Shown here: positions 60,901 to 64,000 of the stretch, in pieces
Position numbering within the stretch: the stretch's first letter is position 1
How the letters are laid out: every line of letters begins with the position of its first letter
Source of the DNA: an uncultured Acidobacteriota bacterium
GTDB taxonomy: Bacteria > Acidobacteriota > Terriglobia > Terriglobales > Acidobacteriaceae
DNA: 64,000 nt
Reading direction: 5' to 3'
Assembly (NCBI GenBank): GCA_903873705.1
Contig: CAIQPK010000072.1
Coordinates: 1 to 64,000, forward strand
Made by a program: the position numbers and the translations under genes
The notes under the pieces: generated by a model
Databases searched by the model: none
The model's input: the letters and a program-made list of their open reading frames with translations, nothing else
What the model was told of the DNA's origin: nothing

Positions 60901-61258
60901 AAGGCAGCGGGACGGATCGTTGCCGACCGTCCCATTCCCACTCTGCGATGCCCTCTCCTCCTGCTCTCGAGGAACAGGGTAGAGCTAGATAATGACGGGT
61001 GCCGAGAGGAATCGGAATGCAAATGTGAGGAGGTTGCTTTAAAGCAATGGCGGGTGGCTGGGGCTCAAAAATGCTGAAGTTTTGGGGGATTTCGCGTGCC
61101 AGGGAGAGAGGCGGTTCTGGAAACGGGGGAGGCTTGTTGCTTATGCGCAACCGGTTGATGGCGCTGTTGTACGATGGAGACACACGCCTACCCCCGACCC
61201 GCTGACCTGCACTCGTGCGTGCGGCTGCTGGTCGTTATTCTGAGCACCAGGGGCAAAT
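60901..61258. other. Intergenic region with a palindrome-like motif before the XRE regulator
   Basis: GGGACGG/CCGTCCC at 60909-60933 may form a weak terminator hairpin after GtrA. TTGCTTATGCGCAA at 61138-61151, 108 bases before the XRE regulator start, is a partial palindrome, and its first 11 bases recur exactly at 63737-63747. It could be an autoregulatory operator. No gene is supported. Confidence 0.4.
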
Positions 61259-61990
61259 ATGGAAGGAATCGGTGGCAAGCTTCGCGCGGCTCGTCTGGGC
61301 TGGAAGCTGACCCTGAGAGAGGTCGAGGAGCGCAGCCTGCGGCTTGCCCAGCAGTGGGGCAATCCTGCGTACCGCATCTCTGCCAGCTGGCTGGACCGGG
61401 TGGAGCGGGAGAACCGCGGCCTTTCGGCGACGAAGTTTATCGTTCTTGCGAGCATCTACAGCCTGAGCGTGGAGCAGTTGCTGGGATTGCTGCCGGCTGC
61501 GGCTGGCGGGCCGGCTCCGCTGGAGGACATGTCCGTGCCCAACGCGACGATCCTGGCAAATGGACCTCTGGAAGAGCACGCGAAGCTTTGGCTGCCGGAC
61601 AGCCTGGTAAGCGATACGCCACCGGAAGAGACGATGCTGCTGCCGCCGGTGGAAGGGTTGCTGCCATCACATTATCGGCGAGGGATTATCGGGCAGCAGG
61701 ACAAGACGCTGGAGCCGATGATCCCGGCGGGGTCGATTGTGCTGATCGATACGCAGAAGAAAGCGATTGCGGGACGGCGGGAGTGGAACCACGAGTTCGA
61801 CAGGCCGATTTATTTCCTGCTGACTCGGGATGGGCATATCGCGGGGTTTTGCGAGCTGGATCGGGAGTCTGACTGGTTGACGGTGATCCCGCACGCGTTG
61901 TCGTTCGAACAGAACCGGCGGTTCCGCTATCGGAAGGAAATTGAAGTGATCGGAACGGTGGTTGGGGTGTTCGTTCGGCGCAGTAACTGA
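61259..61990 (+). CDS. XRE-family regulator with S24-like C-terminal domain
   Basis: A 243-residue transcription factor. An N-terminal helix-turn-helix (about residues 5-75: GGKLRAARLGWKLTLREVEERSLRL, SASWLDRVERENRGLSATKFIVLASIYSLSVEQLLGL) is followed by a C-terminal domain (about 135-240) with the beta-rich fold of LexA/S24 peptidases: KTLEPMIPAGSIVLIDTQKK and HIAGFCELD. The catalytic Ser of the GDSMEP motif is replaced by Thr (DKTLEP), so self-cleavage is doubtful; it may instead bind a ligand. Targets unknown; a repeated motif in its own leader also occurs at 63737. Confidence 0.83.
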   Translation: MEGIGGKLRAARLGWKLTLREVEERSLRLAQQWGNPAYRISASWLDRVERENRGLSATKFIVLASIYSLSVEQLLGLLPAAAGGPAPLEDMSVPNATILANGPLEEHAKLWLPDSLVSDTPPEETMLLPPVEGLLPSHYRRGIIGQQDKTLEPMIPAGSIVLIDTQKKAIAGRREWNHEFDRPIYFLLTRDGHIAGFCELDRESDWLTVIPHALSFEQNRRFRYRKEIEVIGTVVGVFVRRSN

Positions 61991-61993
61991 GGT

Positions 61994-62530
61994 CTAGATG
62001 GCCTGCTGGAGTTCGGCAAAGCCGGGGACGCGGCCGCCCTCGTAGAGGACGAGTAGGCTGCGGGTCATGAGGTAATAGGTGGCTACGGCGCGCTGGGCGT
62101 ACTGCGGGAACTGCTCGTAGAGGTGTCCGGTTTGCGAAGCGCCGCGGAGACGGCCGATGTGCCACTTGATTTCGCGGGAGTTGAGACGGAGCTCGTTGGC
62201 TATTTCGAGGGCTTCGGGGTACCACTTCTGGACGTAGGCGGCGAGGTCGATGAGGACGTCGCAGTTTTGTTCGAGGGCGCCGAGGCCTTCCATGCCGCCG
62301 ATCATGTCGAAGATGACGGCGGGTTCGAGCTGCGGCTGGTTCTCGCGCTCTTCGAGCAGGTCAAGGGCGACGGTCGCGAACTTGTCGCGATCGATACGCT
62401 GTAATTTGGCGAGGATGGCCATCCAGGATGTCCGCGCGGCCCTACGCGCCCGAACCAGGAAATACGTGGCGGTGGCGATGATCGCCACGAGAAAAACGCC
62501 GGCTCCGACAAGAAATGGGAGTTGTGACAT
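61994..62530 (-). CDS. Hypothetical membrane-anchored protein
   Basis: A 178-residue protein with one N-terminal transmembrane helix (LPFLVGAGVFLVAIIATATYFLV), a short basic stretch and a soluble helical domain (about 40-178: LQRIDRDKFATVALDLLEE, DMIGGMEGLGALEQNCDVLIDLAAYVQKWYPEALEIANELRLN). No family recognised. Its ATG overlaps the upstream gene's stop by one base, so the two are translated together. It converges on the XRE gene with three bases between. Confidence 0.72.
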   Translation of the reverse strand: MSQLPFLVGAGVFLVAIIATATYFLVRARRAARTSWMAILAKLQRIDRDKFATVALDLLEERENQPQLEPAVIFDMIGGMEGLGALEQNCDVLIDLAAYVQKWYPEALEIANELRLNSREIKWHIGRLRGASQTGHLYEQFPQYAQRAVATYYLMTRSLLVLYEGGRVPGFAELQQAI

Positions 62531-63312
62531 CAGGCACGCCCCGATCCGCGCAAACTCTGCAGTAGCATCGCGGTTCGCCTTTGGAGATCACGGAGTTCAA
62601 GGCGGAGCTGCTCAGGCATTTGCCGATTTTCCGGCTCTTCCTTTGCCAATCCGAAAATCCAATAGGCGACGCAGACACAGTATAGCGATATTCGGATATG
62701 CGATACCACCGAATATGTGTGTGTGTTGCTCGCTGTGCCAAAGTAGCTATGCGCTCCATTCGTGAGTATGCCGAAGATCGAGTAGACACCGAATCCCTGA
62801 GTGATGCGTGCGACATGTGTCCTCCAGGGGAAGCCCATGGTGAACGAGAGGGCGAGCATGATGACGAAGAGTTCCGCCATGAGCGCCGAGGAAAAGAATT
62901 CGCCCTTCATCACGACCGTTGCGCGCAACGAGCGGGTGGCGGGCGTATCCAGCCAGGTGAGCAGGGAAGCGACCAGCAGGCTTGCGCCGCTGAGCCAGAG
63001 AAAGATGCGCCTGACATCGGAATCCCAGGCGCCTACGGGGCGAAAGACGTGGGTGACAAGCTCGTAAACGATCACGAACTGGAGGGCTATATCGAGAAAC
63101 GCGAACGACCAGTAGGTGTAGAAGTAGGCTTCTGCGCCTGCATGGCGCAGGGTGAAGTAAAGAACGATGGTGCGGAAGACGTTGGTCGCGATCAGTGCGG
63201 TGAAGGCCGGGAAGCGCCTGGCTCGATGACGGAAGATGAGCACGGCCAGCAGGACGATGTGTTCGAGCAGCGTGAGTGCCCAGAGGAGGAGGTCGATGCC
63301 TGTAAGGTGCAA
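62530..63312 (-). CDS. Hypothetical polytopic membrane protein
   Basis: A 260-residue protein with about seven transmembrane helices and short loops (for example LLLWALTLLEHIVLLAVLIF and FLDIALQFVIVYELVTHVF), then a charged C-terminal helix (about 220-260: QLRLELRDLQRRTAMLLQSL) that is probably a coiled coil in the cytoplasm. Seven-helix proteins of this kind without a known domain are frequent in acidobacteria. Coupled to the next gene; the secreted repeat protein lies 40 bases upstream on the same strand. Confidence 0.75.
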   Translation of the reverse strand: MHLTGIDLLLWALTLLEHIVLLAVLIFRHRARRFPAFTALIATNVFRTIVLYFTLRHAGAEAYFYTYWSFAFLDIALQFVIVYELVTHVFRPVGAWDSDVRRIFLWLSGASLLVASLLTWLDTPATRSLRATVVMKGEFFSSALMAELFVIMLALSFTMGFPWRTHVARITQGFGVYSIFGILTNGAHSYFGTASNTHTYSVVSHIRISLYCVCVAYWIFGLAKEEPENRQMPEQLRLELRDLQRRTAMLLQSLRGSGRA

Positions 63313-63352
63313 CGCCGTCCTCCCTGGGCGCTATCGAACGCGCGCTGCCAGT

Positions 63353-63652
63353 TTACGACAGCTTGAGGCTAACGAAGGCTGCTTCGAGTGCGGAGTGGAT
63401 CATGGCGCCGCCATCGCCGCTGGGCTGGGGGTCGCCGCCGGTGACGACGTCGTCGTCGGTCATCATCATGTTGGGGTCGGGTGAGCCGACCAGGTTGGGA
63501 TCGCCGCTGGGCTGGGGATCGCCGCCGGTGACGACGTCGCCGTTGGTGATGGGGGCCGGATCCGTGGCCTGGGCGTGGAGCTTGCTGATGGGAGCGAAGA
63601 GGACAGCGATGAGCAACAGGAACGAAATCCGGAAAGGGGCTTGCTTGAGCAC
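63353..63652 (-). CDS. Small secreted protein with duplicated DVVTGGDPQPSGD motif
   Basis: A 99-residue protein: signal peptide (FRISFLLLIAVLFAPISKLHAQA, to about residue 27) and a short mature part of low complexity, with the 13-residue unit DVVTGGDPQPSGD occurring twice, separated by a Pro/Asp/Met segment, and a short C-terminal helix. Its function is unknown; it resembles small exported acidic peptides that have Asp-rich turns. The two units are encoded by a 40-bp DNA direct repeat, so the gene has recently expanded. Codon choice and the signal peptide suggest it is real. Confidence 0.65.
   Translation of the reverse strand: MLKQAPFRISFLLLIAVLFAPISKLHAQATDPAPITNGDVVTGGDPQPSGDPNLVGSPDPNMMMTDDDVVTGGDPQPSGDGGAMIHSALEAAFVSLKLS
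63413..63539 (-). repeat. 40-bp direct repeat inside the small secreted protein gene
   Basis: Positions 63413-63452 and 63500-63539 match at 39 of 40 bases, spaced 87 bases apart, and code for the repeated motif DVVTGGDPQPSGD. The near-identity at DNA level points to a recent duplication or gene conversion. Confidence 0.9.
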
Positions 63653-64000
63653 GAGGTAGGTCTCCTTGGAAGCGCATGCGGCGCTAGACGGAGAGTAGGG
63701 ACTCGGCTCGACTTTCGGGCTTAGATTTTTCGGAATTTGCTTATGCGAAAGCGAATTCGGGATTGCTTGGGAAAAGGCAGAACATTTGCGCGACAGGGCG
63801 CTTTTGTTCGCATGACCGATTGCGAATACACAACAAGATCACCGGGAGGCAGAGGGCTTCAGACGCAGCACGATGTCACGGGGCGGGCTTATGTGTTGCG
63901 GCGCACATAAGGCTGTGCTGAGCGGAGCGACCTGGGTCAGGCGTTGACGGTCTTCGGGGCCTTGTTTCGCCCGAATGCCAGCCGCTTCTGAAAGGAGTCC
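63653..64000. promoter_or_regulatory. Terminal intergenic region with inverted repeats
   Basis: No gene is supported here. TTTGCTTATGCGAAA lies at 63736-63750. A perfect inverted repeat TTCGCA-N8-TGCGAA lies at 63807-63826, and CTTATGTG-N8-CACATAAG at 63888-63911. Both repeats have the same 8-base spacer, as expected for dimeric regulator sites. They precede the minus-strand gene at 63652 and may also serve a gene beyond the window. Confidence 0.4.

Noticed and set aside
1-64000. CRISPR array, phage genes, restriction or toxin-antitoxin system
   Set aside because: No regularly spaced repeats, Cas motifs, phage structural genes or recognisable defence genes were seen on either strand.

Overview
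The window looks like a chromosomal segment of a GC-rich soil bacterium, most likely an acidobacterium of the Terriglobia (Acidobacteriaceae). This rests on a TonB-dependent receptor with an N-terminal carboxypeptidase-regulatory-like domain, a GH57/DUF1957 branching enzyme, DUF4112 and DUF72 proteins, a CadC-like membrane regulator and large propeller-type diguanylate cyclases. It is inferred from protein style; no rRNA gene is present.

Layout. 1-15.5 kb is ordinary chromosome: tRNA-Ser, a GH57 glucan branching enzyme, a BON-domain lipoprotein, YtxH-like and DUF948-like membrane proteins, an O-antigen-ligase-like protein, mnmA, an MFS transporter, a 993-residue periplasmic-propeller diguanylate cyclase, then a compact minus-strand block (tRNA-His, DUF72, YheT-type hydrolase, unknown protein, tRNA-Arg), DUF4112 and tRNA-Pro. 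15.5-22.8 kb, starting just after tRNA-Pro, is an accessory region with decay: small unknown genes, a frameshifted IS1595-family transposase, the 3' stub of an MFS gene, a secreted-protein pseudogene and a truncated cupin gene. Among these sit an apparently intact c-type cytochrome and a PQQ dehydrogenase.

22.8-37.6 kb carries carbon metabolism: nifJ (pyruvate:ferredoxin oxidoreductase); a minus-strand operon for an intradiol (hydroxyquinol/catechol-type) dioxygenase, a SnoaL-like protein and a salicylaldehyde/vanillin-type aldehyde dehydrogenase; an ACS-family MFS transporter with an SDR; an MmgE/PrpD protein; and a two-subunit molybdenum hydroxylase (IorA/IorB type) followed by an outer-membrane-like protein.

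38-57.4 kb is the most interesting part. Its genes together suggest uptake and stepwise oxidation of polyamines and other omega-amines: GabT, an aldehyde dehydrogenase, an APC permease, a MerR-XRE-cupin regulator, a five-heme cytochrome, three Tat-exported flavoproteins of the spermidine-dehydrogenase type, a beta-alanine:pyruvate-type aminotransferase, a TonB receptor interrupted by an in-frame TAA, and a Tat-exported DAO-family oxidase. The proposed flow is outer-membrane uptake, periplasmic oxidation with electrons passed to cytochrome c, then cytoplasmic conversion through GABA/succinic semialdehyde and beta-alanine/malonic semialdehyde. The substrate is inferred from family and context, not demonstrated.

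57.8-64 kb holds a membrane-anchored winged-helix protein, a secreted unknown protein, a CDP-alcohol phosphatidyltransferase with a GtrA protein, an XRE regulator with an S24-like C-terminus, two coupled unknown genes and a small secreted protein with an internal repeat. Coordinates of starts were chosen from ribosome-binding sites and domain boundaries and may differ by a few codons.
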